Shown here one piece after another: positions 35,555 to 48,075 of a stretch of DNA of 64,000 nucleotides. The notes under the pieces were generated by a model. The model saw nothing but the letters and a program-made list of their open reading frames with translations, ran no database searches and had not been told where the DNA came from. The position numbers were made by a program, and so were the translations under genes. The stretch covers positions 518,501 through 582,500 of the forward strand of contig JAKOGI010000421.1 of NCBI GenBank assembly GCA_029747015.1. Reading direction: 5' to 3'. Origin of the DNA: Carnegiea gigantea. Lineage: Eukaryota; Streptophyta; Magnoliopsida; Caryophyllales; Cactaceae. The first letter of the stretch is position 1. Each line of letters opens with the position of its first letter.

Positions 35555-37534
35555 ATGGCATCTCCCATTAGCTCCGAGAGCTCCTCGACCTTGACTCAGG
35601 GCAACCAGACACAGGGCACAGCCTTGCAAACAGCCACAGCCCTATTTGCGCCTACACAATTTCTGACGGCCCTCATGGAAGGTAAAACTACTGAACCTTC
35701 TCGACCCATTGTCTATAAACCTTTTGGGTTTTTGAAAAGCATCGACCTTAGAACAGTGAATCTGAAATTGGAAGACATCCCTTACAAATTTGGGTGGGAA
35801 TTGATTTTGTTTGGAGAAACGGGGGCATGTAAACCCCAAGAACCTGTTGGGGAATCTGAAAGAGAAATTGGGCCTTTAGATGAAATCTTTTTGTTCAATC
35901 ATGGACTAGATGACATCAATTCGCTTGGGCTATTTCCAGAGCAGGAAACAGGATCAGAAACAGGGCCTGAGGTTTTTAGGGATGACCTAGGGGAGGATTT
36001 GTCAAAAGAAGAAGGGGAAAGTAGTGGTCAAATGGAGGAGTCTCCTGTGAAGCCTGAATAAGCCACACTGGTACCACCAACTGGTGAGAAACGTAAACGA
36101 TACAAAATTGTGGCTAGGCGTACTAGAATGCCAAGAACATGACCACCCTCAAGGTCTAAAAGTGGCCAGACTGAAGAACCCTCAAAAAGTGAAACCCCTG
36201 TCAAACCAAAACCACAAATCCCCTCTTTGTCCAAACCCACAAACAGGCCAGCTCGAAAATCAGCCCGAATTGGCTTCCACTCCACACCTCGTCCTGCCAA
36301 CCAGTCATCCCCTGTTGTTGAGGAAATTGATTCCTCCTCTGATCCTTCATCAGATAGCGACACTGAGAACACCACCTTCAAACAGGGCACTCCCGTGTTC
36401 TCAGAGTCCTCAGAGGATAAGCCTCTGCCTGCACCAAAATCGACCTCCACTTTACCCTCCAAACCATCACCCCTTAAAACTCCCAAGAGAGAAGCCTCTC
36501 TCAAACACGCCTCCACCCAAGACCCCCCTACTGAGCCCCAACCTAAGAGAGCCAAGAAGTCTACCCTATTTGCCATTTCAGCCAAACTGACCCAATTGCT
36601 TTAGAGACGGGTTGTCAGGGGCAAAATTATCAAGGTAAAATATTTTAAGGAACAGGGTCTGGGGGTGTTTCTGCACAAGCTGCGTGCACAGGGGTGGTAT
36701 GAGCTGTTTACAAACACCCAGCTGGAGTGTTCTGTACATGAGTTGGCAGAGTTCTATGCCAACTGTATTATCACCGAAGGAGTGGTGACAAGTATTGTTA
36801 ATGGGCAACAGCTTCGCTTTGATGCGAAGATATTAGGGAGAATTCTGGGGATTCCCTCCACGGGCTTTAATATCTATGTGAGAGAAGACAAGACTATTCT
36901 AGGAACAGCCAGGCTGCTGGAGCTCTCCCAGAAATTTAGCCAGCAACTAAGCTTGCAAACACCCACGTCCGTGAAGAAAGGGGACATGACATCGCTCCAT
37001 CAATTGATATTTTGGTTTATTATCAAGAATGTCATTCCTCGGGGCCAGGGTCGTAATCTTGCCGATGCCATGGATCAGTATCTTATGGACCTGATGGACA
37101 AGGAAGAGCAAATCAACCTTCCTGCCATCATGGTTCGACATATTGCAAGAATTGCAAACACCTCCAGGGAACATGACCTGGGGTATGGTTTCTTCCTGAC
37201 TAGTGTCTTTGAGCATTTTGGGGTGACTCTACAGAAGAAGGTGGGAGCTCAGTTCATCGATGAGATTGGGAGTAACACCCTTATGGGGTGTGGGTATGCT
37301 TTGATTGAGGGGTCTGCCTTAGAACAGGGGACTAGAACAACCCGTCCTCCTGTTCCTGGCAGTTCCTTAGTCAAGCTTGAGGCTGCCTTGGAAGAAAACT
37401 CTCGACTCAGTGCTGAGCTTACTGCGGTAAAGGCTGCCCTGGATGAGGAAAAGGCTCTCAATGCAAAACGCCATGAAGATATCCTCGCCCTTCTCTCTTC
37501 CCTCTCAGCAAAATTTTCCCCTCCTGCTCTCTGA
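35555..37534 (+). pseudogene. Third ORF after pol with plant-transposon-protein-like domain (element A)
   Basis: One continuous frame of 659 codons from ATG 35555, interrupted by only three stops: TAA 36059-36061, TGA 36140-36142 and TAG 36602-36604, each one C-to-T change from a sense codon. Layout: short N-terminal part with YKPFGFLKSIDLR, an acidic segment, a basic Ser/Pro/Lys-rich middle ending in PKRAKKS (NLS-like), then a globular C-terminal half from about 36605 (VVRGKIIKV, LAEFYAN, VNGQQLRFDAKILGRILGIP, GFNIYVREDK, LHQLIFWFIIKNVIPRGQGR, NLPAIMVRHIARI) and a final coiled coil (LEAALEENSRLSAELTAVK). The C-terminal half resembles the 'putative plant transposon protein' domain from remembered pattern. 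No signal peptide or membrane segment is evident, so calling it an envelope protein is not supported. Confidence 0.75.
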
Positions 37535-38006
37535 TCACCCCCCCATCTGTTGTTCTCATAGCCTGTTCTCACCTTCTCTTGGTTATCCTCTCTTGCTAGT
37601 TTGTACTTTCTGTTGCACTCGTTTGGTGAATGACAGGTTATCTTGTTTTTTGATTGGCTTTGCCTTGCTTGCTTTCTGTTGTGACTTGCTTGTGTGTGAC
37701 TCGGATGGCCAATCTCCTTACCATACCCAAACACTTGAGTGTATCGCCTGTTGACTTTCCTCCATTACCCAAGTGGTGGTGATAGCAAACACCCTCTGTT
37801 TGACTGTTCATCCCTACTTTTTAATGATGCCAAAAGGGGGAAGATAGGATGACCAATATTGTTTTAGTTTTACCATGGACGAGTTAAATTTCTTACACTT
37901 TTTCGATACTGACTGCTTCATGTGAATTGTCGGTCCTATAAATAATTGGCACTAATCATTTCAATTGTCCTTGAAAGTCAATATGGTCACTTGGTTTGTC
38001 ATCATC
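37535..38006 (+). other. 3' non-coding region of element A
   Basis: About 470 bp between ORF3 and the polypurine tract. It holds an extra polypurine-like motif CAAAAGGGGGAAGATAGG at 37831-37848, preceded by TTTAATGATGC, matching the repeated purine motifs reported upstream of Sirevirus 3' LTRs. Confidence 0.7.
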
Positions 38007-38020
38007 AAAAAGGGGGAATT
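38007..38020 (+). promoter_or_regulatory. Polypurine tract of element A
   Basis: AAAAAGGGGGAATT preceded by TTTGTCATCATC, the standard Sirevirus context, directly before the 3' LTR. Confidence 0.9.
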
Positions 38021-39433
38021 TGTTAGAATGTATAAGGTTTTGATGATAACAAATCTAAGTGTTGTAGTAGTTGTTGTTGTTCCAAACAGGCCTTACCAAC
38101 AGGGCCTTACTGTTGTTTTTCAATATATTAAAACTGCTTGACTAATGGTTTATCAAGAACAGGTACTCAAGTCAGTGATGTAAGAACAAGCATGAGGAAC
38201 AGGCTCTGTAAGGTATTTGAAACATGTCCTGTGAAGTGTTTGAAGCATAGGATATAAGTGCAGCCGTGAGGAACAGGTTCTGTGAAGTGTTTGCAGCAAA
38301 TTCGTCTCTCTACAAGATGACTAGTGGTTACAACAAGATGTCTTGATTTGATTTGGTTTTATATTTTTAGACTCTTGTTAATATGCCAATCAGAAAGTCT
38401 TAACTTACCACTTACTTGAAACGGTTTTGCTTTTTTTATTTCGGATCACCCTTCGAAACAATTCTGGAAACAGGACGCTCAAGGTGTTTCTAGAATAAGC
38501 TGCGAAAAACTGTTTTGCACGATTTTTATCTTTTGGATTTTGAGCAGCTTCTCCAAGATTTGCAAGAAAGATTTTTCTATGGAGTATCTTACCCCTTATC
38601 CTAAAAACGGTTATTAAAATCTAAGGAGATTTGCAAAATCTTTTTGAATAAAAGAATATCCAATTTTTGGCAAGTGAATAAGGTTGTTGAGAAAAAACAT
38701 GGGTTAATTGCTGAGAATCACCGCCTTATGCACACGGTTTAGGAAGTATTTCCAGCTCATGTTTCCTTATCCCTTGTGGCTAAAGAATTCTATATTCTTT
38801 AGGGATTTTAGTTTCCAAAAATTTGATGAATTGTTTTCCAAGCACTATAAAAGGCGGCTTCTTACAACCTTAGAGGCATCGATTTTCAAAGAGAAAAATT
38901 TAGTGTTCATGAGGTTAAAAATTTGAAAAGAAAATCGTGTCTAGTGAGTGAGTTATTTGAGCTTTCAAAGTTGGCATACTAGGACTTCATTGTACCCTAT
39001 AGTAGCTTAGTTGAGAAGCATTGTAATAGGGTGTTTTTCTTTATACTCTTGTTTCACAAAAGTGAGTTGAGTGTGTGTCCAAATCAAGGGGATTTTGGAC
39101 GCGGGGTAACTTGCCTTAGGGAAAACGGTTACGTGTGTTACAAGTTGTAACAAGGTGTGTTACTATTGTAACGTGTTTAGCCCGTTTAGTGAAGTGTGTA
39201 AATCCTACAGGAGGTAGGTCGTGGTTTTTTCACCTGAGTTGGGCTAGAGGTGTTTTCACGTAAAAAATCCTATGTCCATTATTTCCGCACTTAATTTTGT
39301 TGAATTTTTGCTTCTGCACAACTCAGGAACAGTCTGTGCGAGCAGGGTCTCAAGACTGTTTGCCAGCATATTGCGAAAATCGGACACCACAATTCACACC
39401 CCCTCTTGTGGTTGTGTACTCTCTAAATCAACA
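38021..39433 (+). repeat. 3' LTR of element A
   Basis: 1413 bp, TGTTAGAATG to AAATCAACA; matches 29409-30831. Confidence 0.95.
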
Positions 39434-39438
39434 CATGG
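39434..39438. other. Target-site duplication, right (CATGG), element A
   Basis: Second copy of CATGG, followed by the resumed monomer (TCATAAGTGCC). Confidence 0.93.
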
Positions 39439-42400
39439 TCATAAGTGCCTAGTGCACTTATGGTCAACGTAGCTTATGTACATGGCATATAGAACAAAAA
39501 CACAAATAAGTTGAGCAAAGACATAAAGAAGCACATTCACCCTTTGAGAATATTGTCAGACTTTGTTGATAAACATGACCTTATTTTAAGGCGATGAAAT
39601 ATTATCTAAAAATTTCAAACATGTTGGGAAAAGGTTTGTCTTTCTAATACTTCGTGATCACTAATTATATAATAATGATCACTAATTCGTCAAATAATGA
39701 TCACTAATTTGCTACAAGTTCATTGGTCCTAATATTTTACGATCGCTATTTGGTCTAATAAAGGTCACTAATTTAATGAATGATGATAGCTAAATTTGTA
39801 GGTTATTGTTAATGTTTATAGGCAAAGATCATCTCTACATCACTAAGTTGGGTTCTTAGATCACTAACACGTCAAATGATGATCACTAATTTGTAGGTTA
39901 GTGATAAAGTTTAGATGTAGCGATTATGAATAAATTATCATTGTTTTTTCTAGTATTGATCTTTGATTTGTATAATGATGACCACAAATTTATGTAACCA
40001 TACTAAAAATTTTTTCCCTCAAGTAGCAACAATAATTGTGCTCTTAGACTTATCACAAGATCTAGTCCCCAATCCCCAAAAAAACAAAGACATCTCTTCA
40101 AAAAAGGAGTGAAAAAAAGAAAAAGAGTAAAAATAAGGAACACTGAAAACATGATAGCGTAGAAGCATTACTTGTTAGGGATGACCTCATCCTTGGTCTT
40201 TCTAGGACTTCAAATGTAACAGCTATCCCTCTGTCATTATTGCTTGGTCTTTCTACACTGCATATTTGAAGATCACGCTTCACAAGTCTGATGTCAACTC
40301 GAGGTATAGATGTCTGGCTCTCTTCTTGTGGGGATACCATTATTGCCCATATAAAACACCGTAAATAATCGGCAATCTCATCATAATTTATTCACATACA
40401 CAAAACTACTACAACAACTACTAGACAATGTAGTACTAATCATTTACATAATCAAGAATATCGAGATCACTAATACCCAATATATCATATGAATGTGGTA
40501 TGTGCAAACAAAACACAAAGAAGCAAGACAAAAATACAAAGAAATATATACATTGTTTGAGAATGTTGTCAGCCTTTGTTGGAAAGTTTGACCTTATTGT
40601 AAGACAATGTGATATTATTTAAAAATTTCAGACATGCTGCGAAAAGGTGTGTCTTTATGATGCTTCAAGATCACTAATTTGTCCAATAATGATCGCTAAC
40701 TCGTAAAATGATGATCAGTAATTTGTTTCAATTTCATTTATTATAATATTTTGTGATCACTAATTTCTGTAATAAAGATCACTAAATTAATTAATGATGA
40801 TCACTAAATATGTAGAATATTGACAATGTTTAAACACAAAGATAATGTATGCATTATTAGGTTCTGCTCTCAGCTCACTAACGTGTCCAATAATGGTTGA
40901 TAATTTATCTATTAGTGAGAATGTTTGAATGCAAAGATTGTAAGTAAATATATCACAATTTTTTAAAAATTGATCACTAATTTGTATAATGATGATCACA
41001 AATTTATCTAACCATACCAACAATTTATTATTTCAAAATTTCAGGCATGCTGGGAAAAGGTGCCCTTTGTGATACTTCATGATAACTAATTCGATTAATA
41101 ATTATCGTTAATTCATCAAATGGTGATCACTAATTTAATACATATTCATTTGTTGCAATACTTCGATATCACCGATTTGTCTAATAAAGATCACTAATCC
41201 AATTAACAATAACCACTAAATTTGTAGGTTATTGGCAATGTTCAAACGTAAAGATCATCTATGCATCATTAAGTTGGGCTCTTATGTCACCATTGCATCT
41301 AATGACGATGACTAATTTCAAAGGTTAGTGACTAAGGTTGCATGCAAAGACTATCAACAAATGACCATGGATTTTTCTAATATTGATCAGCAACTTGTCT
41401 AATGATGATCAGAAATTTGTCAAACCATATCAACATGTTCTTCCCTTAAGCAGCAACAGTAATTGTGCTATTATATTCATCACAAGACCCAGCCCCAAAA
41501 TCCCGCAAAAAGAAAGGAACCCCTTTTTTAAGAAAAGGGGAAAACAAAGAAGAACAAAAATAAGGAAATATGAAAAATTAATAATATAGAAGAAGTACAT
41601 GTCAGGAATGGTGCGCAGCTATAGTGCCCCGATTTGTTCGTGGTGTTTTCAGAACTTTAACCATAACAGCTTTGTATTTGTCATTATTTCTTGGTCCTTA
41701 CACATCCCACATCTGAAGATTAGGCTCCGCAAGTTTAATATGAGCTCGAGTGACAAATCCTTGGTTATCCTCTTTGAAGCAGATAATTATTGAGCATATG
41801 AAATGCAATATTTAATCAGCAATCTCATCATGATTAATTTGCATAGCAAAACTACAAATGCCCCGTTCACTGATGCTCGACATACCTTATGCACGTGGTA
41901 TATAGAACAAGAAAAATCAAGAAATAGGATGTAAACTTAAAGAAGCACATTCACCATTTAAGAATGTTGTCATGATAAGTTTGACCTTATTTTATGATGA
42001 CGTGATATTATTTAAAAATTTCACTCGTGCTATGTAAATGTATGTCTTTATGTACTCCATGGTCACCAATTTATCTAATAATGATCACTAATTAATCAAA
42101 TAATGATCACTAATTTGTTACAAGTTCATTTTTTGTAATATTTTGTGATCCCTAATTTGTCTAATAAAGATGACAAATTTAATTAATTATGATCACTAAA
42201 TTTGTAGTTTATTAAAAATGATTAAACACACAGTTCATCTATGCATCATTAAGGTGGCCTCTTAGATCCCTAATGTGTCTGAGAATAATAGCTAATTTCT
42301 AGGTTAGTGACAAAATTTAGATGCTACGATTATCAATAAATGATCACTATTTTTTATTATTGATCCATTACTTGCATAGTGATGATTACAAATTTCTCTA

Positions 42401-45400
42401 ACCATAATAACATTTTCTTCCTTGTAGTAGCAGCATGAATTGTGCAATTAGACTTACCATGAGACCTAGTCCAAAACCTCCAATAAAGAGCAAGACAAGG
42501 GAAAAGACTAAAAGAAAGCTAAAAACATAACAGTATAGAAGTGCCCATCAGGAATGGTTTGCTGCTATAGCACCTTAACCTTGCTCTTGGTCTTTTCTTG
42601 ACTTCAACAATAATAGCTTTGCCTTTGCCATTATTCCTTGGTCCTTATACCTCTCACATTTAAAGGTCACGCTCTGCAAATCTAACATCAGCTCGAGCAA
42701 CAGATACCTGATTCTCTACTTACGAGCATACATTAGTTGGCATATAAAACAAAATATTTAATCAGCAATCTCATTATAATTTATTCACATAAACAAAGCT
42801 ACTACAACAACCACCATACTTGCAATTTTTGTCGTTCGCATAGTCATGAATGCCTAGATAACTTATGCCTGACATAGCATATGCATATGCATATAGAAAC
42901 AAAACACAAAGAAGTAGGACGAAGACACAAACAGGCACACTCACCAATTGGGAATGTCGTTAGGCTTTGTCGATAAGTTTGATCTTATTGTAAGGCTATG
43001 CGATATTGTTAAAAAAACTCAGACATGTACAGAAAATGTATATCTTTATGATACTTCGCGATCACTAATTTATCTAATAATGATTGCCAATTCATCAAAT
43101 GATGATCAACTACTTTCTTTTAAGTTCATTTATTATAATATTTTATGATAACTAATTTGTCTAATAAAGATCACTAATTTAATTAATGATGATCATTGAA
43201 TTTGCAGGTTATTGATAATGTTTAAACGCAAAGATCTTCTGCGCATTATTAAGTTGGGCTCTTAGATTACTAATGTGTCTGATGATAATCAATAATTTCT
43301 AGGTTAATGACAAAGTCTAGATGTAATGATTATGAATAAGTGATCACTGTTTTTTCCAATAACGATCACTAATTTGTGTAATGATGATCACAAATTTATC
43401 GAACCACATTAGCATTTTCTTCCCCCAAGTAATTGTAATTGTGCTATTGGACTCATCACGAGACCTGGTCCCAAATCCAACAAAAACAAAGGCACCTCTT
43501 TTTAAAACAAGGGCAAAAAAGGAAAAAAGCAAAATAAGGAAAGGCAAAAACATAATAACATAGAAGAATTACTTATTGGTAACGGTGTGCTGCTGCAGTG
43601 CACTAACCTCGTCCTTAGTCTTTTTGGGACTTTAACCATAGTAGCTTTGCCTTCGTCTTTATTGCTTGGTGCCTGTACATCTTGAATCTAAAGATCAGGC
43701 TTTATATGTCTTATGTCAGGTCGAGTAAAAGTTGTCTGGTTCTTCTCTTAGGTGCATACCATTTTGGGGCATATGAAACACAATCTTTCTTTAGCAATCC
43801 ATTACAAGTTTCTCAAATAAACAAAGCCACTACAATAACTACTATAGCAATAGTGATCATTTACACAGTCATGAATGCCCAGTTCACTAATACTCGGCAT
43901 ACCTTATGCACATGATACATAGAAAAAAAATCATAAAGAAGTAGGACAAAAACACAAAGAAGTGCATTCACCATTTCAGAATGTCATTAGGCTTTGTTTA
44001 TAAGTTTGACAGTATTGTTAGCCAATGCGACATTATTTTGAATTTTCAGACATGTCGGGAGAAGGTACGTCATTATGATGCTTCATGATCACTAATTTAT
44101 CTAATAATGATCACTAATTCCTTAAATGATCATCACTAATTTGTTTCAAGTTCATTTATTGTGATATTTTGTGATTACTAATTTGTCTAACAAAGATCAG
44201 TAATTCAATTAATGATGATAACTAAATTTGTAGGTTATTGATAATGTTTAAACACAAAGATCATCTATCCATCGTCATGTTAGACTCTTAAGTCCCTAAT
44301 GTGTCTAATGATGATCACTAATTTATCTAACCACACTAGCATGTTCATCCCTCAAGCAGCAATAGTAATTGTGCCATTAGACTCATCAGGAGACATGGTC
44401 CCAAAATCCCATAAAAAGAAAGGCACCACTTTTCAAAAAAAAAAAGGAAAAAGGGATAAAACAAGGAAAGCTGAAAACATAATAGTATAGAAGAAGTACA
44501 TGTCGGGGATGGTGTGCTGCTATAGTGCATTGACTTAATTCTTGGTCTTTTCGAGACTTTAGCCATAGCAGATTTGCATTTGTTTTTATTTCTTGGTCCT
44601 TGTACGCTTTGCAAGTCTAATGTCAGGTCGAGTGATAGATGCCTCGTTCCCTTCTGGCAAGCACACTATTATTAGGCATATTAAATGCAATATTTAATCA
44701 TTAATCTCATTGTAATTTATTTACATGAACAAAACCACTACAACAAGTACTATACACTACAATACAGATCATTTGCATGTTCATGAATGCCTAGTTCACC
44801 GATGCTTGACAGAGTTTATGCATGTGGTATATAAAACAGATTCACATATAAGCACATTCACCATTTGAGAATGTTATCAGGCTTTGTCGATAAGTTTAAC
44901 CTTTTTTTAAGGCGAGACGATATTAATTAAAAATTTTAGAGGTAGCAAAAGATCGATCATTATGATACTTTATGATCACAAGTTTGTCTAATAATGATCA
45001 CTAATTCACCAAAGGATGATAACTAATTGTTACAAGTTCATTTGTCGCAATATTTTGTGGTCACTAATTTCTCAAATAAAAATCATCAATTTACTTAATG
45101 ATGATCACTGCATTTGATGTTATTGATAATGGTTAAATGCAAAGGTCATTTATGAATAATTAAGTTCAGCTCTTAGATTACTAATACGTCTGATAATTAT
45201 CAATAGTGTCTAGGTTAGTGACAGAATTTAGATGCAATGATTATCAATAAATTATCACTATTTTTTCCTAATATTGATCACTTACCTTTACAATTACGAT
45301 CATGAATTTATCTAACCACACCAATGTTTTATTCTATCAAGTAGCAACCATAATTGTGTTGCAGGCTATGCCTTGACGTTGCTTCACGTCACTACTTTGT

Positions 45401-48070
45401 CTAATAGTGATCACTAATTCATCAAATGATGATCACTGTCTTTTGATCATAAATTTGTTTAACCATACTAATATTTCATTCCCTCAAGCAGCAATAGTAA
45501 TTGTGCTATTAAAACCAAGTCCCAAGTCCGACAGAAAGAAAGACACCTCTTTTTAAAAAAATGGAAAAAAAGAAAGAGAGCAAAAATAGGGAAAATGGAA
45601 AACACAATAGTGTAGAAGAGGTACCTGTCACGAAGGATGTGCTGCTGCAGTGCACTGGCCTTATTCCTGGCCTTTTCGGGACTTCAACTGTCATTATTGC
45701 TTGGTCCTTGTACATCTCTCATCTAAAGATCCGGCTCCGCAATAATATTTGTGCCAGTGAGATATGCATGGTTCTCTTCGTGGGAGCATAGAGTTATTGG
45801 GCATATGAAAAACAATGTTTAGTCAGCAATGTCATTTTGATTTATTCACAAAAAGAAAACCACTATAACAACCACCATACATTGTAATACTGATCATTTC
45901 TATGGCCACCAATGCCCAGTTCACTGACGCTTAACATAGCTTATACATGTGGAATATAGATCAAAAACACAAATATGCAGAACAAAAACATAAAAAAGAC
46001 ATTCACCAATTGGGAATGTTATCAAGATTTGTTGAAAAGTTTGACCTTATTTTAAGGCGATGAGATATTATTTAAAAATTTCAAACATACTGGGAAAAGG
46101 TATGTCTTTGTGATATTTCATGATCACTAATTTATCTAATAACGATGACTAATTCATCAAACTATGATCACTAAATTGTTACAAGTTCATTTGTCGTAAC
46201 ATTTGGTGATTATTGATTTGTCTAAGAAAGATCACTAACCTAATTAATAATGATCACTAATTTTGTAGGTTATTGAAAATTTTTAAATGCAAAGGTCATC
46301 TATATGTCCATAAGTTGAGCTCCTAGATCACAAATGTGTCTAATGATGACCATTAATTTCTAGGTTAGTGACAAAGTTTAGATGCAACGGTTATCAGTAA
46401 CTGATTACAATTTTTTTCTAATATTTATCACTAATATGTATAACGATGCTCATAAATTTGTCTAAACATACTACCATTTTCTTCCCTCAAGCAGCAATAA
46501 TAATTATGCTATTACACTCATTGGAGACCTATTCCCAATATCTCATAGAAAGAGAGACACCTCTTTTTTCAACCAGAGGAAAAAAGAAAAGGGCCAGAAA
46601 CAAGGAAAGCGGTGAGCATAATAGTATAGAAGAAATCCTTGTTGGGAATGGTGTGCTGCTACAATGCACTGAGACCTTGCTCGGATCCTTTTGGGACTTC
46701 AACCATAACAGCTTTGTCTTTGTCATTATTACCTTGTCCTTGTACATCTCATATATGAAGATTAGGCTACGCAAGTCTAATGCCAGCTCGAGTGAGATAG
46801 GTTGGGTTGCCTTCTTGGCAACATACCATTATTGGGCATAAGAAACACAATATTTAATAAGAAATCTCATTATAATTTATTTTCATAAACAAAACTATGA
46901 CAACAACCATCATACATTGTAATCCTGATCATTTCATAGCCAAGAATGTTGGGATCACTAATGCCCGGCATAGCATATGCAAATGGCATATAGAAACAAA
47001 ACAAAAAGAAGTAGGACCAAAAATACAGAGAAGCACACTTACCATTTGAGAATGTTGTCAGGCTTTGTTGATAAGTTTGATCTTATTGTATAGTCACACG
47101 ATGTTGATTAAAAATTTCAGACATGTTGGAAAAATTTTTTTCTTTATGACACTTCATGATTCCTAATTTGTCTAATAATGTTAACCAATTCATCAAAAGA
47201 TGATCACTAATTTCTTATAGGTTCATTTGTTGTAATATTTTGTGCACTGATACTAATTTAATTAATGAAGATCACAAATTTGTCTAACCATACTAACATT
47301 TTCTTCCCTCAAGTAGTAACAGTGATTGTGCTATTATACTCATCATGTGATATGGCACAAAAATCCTACCGAAAGAAAGACTCCTTTTTTGTAAAAAAAG
47401 GGAAAAAATAGAAAAAGAGCAAGAATAACAAAAGTCAAAAACATAATAGTGTGGAGGAAGTATGTGTTGGGAATAGTTTGCTACAACAGTGCTCTAGCCT
47501 CATTCTCAGTCTTTTCGGGACTTCAATTCTAATAGCTTTGCCTTTGTCATTATTACTTGGTCCTTGTGCACCTTGTATCTGAAGATTAGGATCCAAAGTC
47601 TGATGTCAGCTCAAGTGACAGATGCCTGGTTCTCTTCATGGGAGCATTATCATTGGGCACATGAAACACAATATTTAATCAGCAATCTCATTACAATTTG
47701 TTCACATAAACAATACCAGTAAAACAACTTCTATATATTGTAATACTGATCATTCACATATTCATGAATGCCCAATTCACTGATGCTCAGCATAGTATAT
47801 GCACATGGTAGATATAAATGAAACACAAAGTAGTACGAAAACACAAAGAAGCACATTCACCATTTGAGAATGTTGTTAGAGTTTGTCGATAAGTTTGAAC
47901 TCATTGTAAGGTGATGCGGAATTTAAAATTTCAAAATTGCTAGGAAAAGGTATGCCTTTATGATACTTCATGTCACTAATTTGTCTAATAATGATCACTA
48001 ATATATCAAGCGATGATCACTAATTTGTTCCAAGTTCATTTGTTGTAATATTTTTTCATCACTAATTTGT

Positions 48071-48075
48071 CTAAT
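48071..48075. other. Target-site duplication, left (CTAAT), element B
   Basis: CTAAT before the 5' LTR pairs with CTAAC at 59178-59182 (one mismatch). The neighbouring monomers read TTTGTCTAATAAAGATCAC or TTGTCTAACAAAGATCAC here. Confidence 0.75.

Larger units (their letters stand above)
29409..39433 (+). mobile_element. Sirevirus-type Ty1/copia retrotransposon A (RT deleted)
   Basis: 10,025 bp with 5' LTR 29409-30831, PBS, gag, pol, a third ORF, polypurine tract and 3' LTR 38021-39433, flanked by CATGG. The domain order PR-IN-(RT)-RH is copia. The long gag with coiled coil, the ORF after pol and the repeated AAAAGGGGGAAGAT-like motifs before the 3' LTR place it with the Sireviruses (SIRE1/Maximus type). 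An internal deletion removed nearly all of RT (junction near 34480), so it cannot move on its own. LTRs differ by a few percent by eye, implying a moderately old insertion. Confidence 0.93.
39434..48075. repeat. ~1-kb satellite array, block 4 (largest)
   Basis: About nine monomers in 8.6 kb. The anchor falls at about 39997, 41010, 41424, 42400, 43403, 44330, 45315, 45461, 46465 and 47287. Spacings are 1013, 414, 976, 1003, 927, 985, 146, 1004 and 822 bp: mostly full units with three strongly shortened ones (414, 146, 822). The 414-bp step joins 'CCATACCAACAATTTATT' directly to 'TTTCAAAATTTCAGGCATG', removing about 600 bp. Minus-strand ORFs of 60-90 codons recur in the same part of the unit. 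No gene is seen. Confidence 0.93.

Noticed and set aside
35555..37534. Calling the third copia ORF an envelope gene
   Set aside because: No signal peptide or membrane segment is seen; the similarity is to a plant transposon-protein-like domain.
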